From Roseiflexaceae bacterium (GTDB lineage Bacteria > Chloroflexota > Chloroflexia > Chloroflexales > Roseiflexaceae), in the NCBI GenBank assembly GCA_014381165.1, contig JACMIM010000562.1:1-6334 (forward strand): a stretch of 6,334 bases of DNA. The letters run 5' to 3'. Position numbers and translations under genes: made by a program. Numbering within the stretch: the first letter of the stretch is position 1; each line of letters starts with the position of its first letter. Positions 6,196 through 6,334 of the stretch are shown here, piece after piece. The notes beneath the pieces are model-generated. The model was given only the letters and a program-made list of their open reading frames with translations, did not search any database and had not been told where the DNA came from.

Positions 6196-6212
6196 TAGCA
6201 GTCGACAAATTT

Positions 6213-6334
6213 ATGGACGCAGAGCCACTACTAAGCGCCGCATCGCCCCTGCTGACGCCCGCCGTGAAGCGTAGTCTGGCCGACGATGTCGTAGATCGGC
6301 TGCGTGATGCCATTCTCCACGGCAGCTTCAAGCC
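6213..6334 (+). CDS. GntR-family transcriptional regulator, probably FadR subgroup (partial, 3' end cut)
   Basis: DNA-binding repressor or activator, likely controlling the divergent operon and itself. Only the first 40 codons are present. After a nonconserved leader (MDAEPLLSAASPLLTP) comes SLADDVVDRLRDAILHGSFK (21-40), the opening helix of the winged-helix GntR domain, which usually continues P-G-xxL-xxE-xxL-A. An in-frame TAA at 6189-6191 and the absence of another start fix the ATG at 6213. No clear Shine-Dalgarno precedes it; the leader is AT-rich. The FadR subgroup is favoured because such regulators commonly sit divergent to sugar-acid genes and use GT/AC palindromes, but the ligand domain is outside the window. 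Confidence 0.82.
   Translation, partial: MDAEPLLSAASPLLTPAVKRSLADDVVDRLRDAILHGSFK

Noticed and set aside
1..6334. CRISPR array, tRNA, insertion sequence, phage or defence system
   Set aside because: I saw no regularly spaced repeats, tRNA-like cloverleaf, transposase or known defence domain on either strand; nearly all the DNA is accounted for by metabolic and transport genes.

Overview
The window reads as one catabolic locus from a free-living, moderately GC-rich bacterium. A minus-strand operon of at least six genes faces a divergent GntR-type regulator gene at the right edge. No ribosomal or other phylogenetic marker is present. The Tat-signal lipoprotein binding protein and the overall gene set would fit Chloroflexota or another soil or mat heterotroph, but that is a low-confidence impression.

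Layout in transcription order (right to left): an enolase-superfamily sugar-acid dehydratase resembling galactonate dehydratase (4786-6000), a UlaG-like metallo-beta-lactamase-fold hydrolase (3967-4782), a family 1 sugar-binding lipoprotein (2537-3916), two CUT1-type ABC permeases (1512-2441 and 655-1506), and a D-2-hydroxyacid dehydrogenase cut by the left edge (1-641). Gaps are short (3, 50, 95, 5 and 13 bp with the starts chosen here), and I see no intrinsic terminator between genes, so a single transcript is likely. The only long stem-loop lies between the binding-protein gene and the first permease gene; it lacks a U-tract and looks like an mRNA stability or processing element.

The 212-bp region 6001-6212 is AT-rich and carries dense regulatory structure. 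Two convincing sigma70-type promoters point away from each other, each with a TTGACA -35 box and a 17-bp spacer. They are placed symmetrically about position 6137. Just downstream of each predicted start site lies a copy of an ATTGTTAACA-type palindrome. This suits repression of both the operon and the regulator gene by the divergently encoded GntR protein, of which only 40 residues are visible (6213-6334).

How the genes may work together (inference): the transporter imports a sugar acid, its lactone or a related oligosaccharide. The UlaG-like protein opens a lactone or related ester, the dehydratase makes a 2-keto-3-deoxy sugar acid, and the dehydrogenase reduces a 2-keto acid formed downstream or feeds a 2-hydroxy acid into the route. 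The regulator would respond to an acid intermediate. No ABC ATPase, keto-deoxy sugar-acid kinase or aldolase is inside the window. All families are known ones; the most interesting points are the mirror-symmetric control region, the Glu in place of Asp at the first predicted metal ligand of the dehydratase, and the pairing of a UlaG-like hydrolase with a dehydratase.
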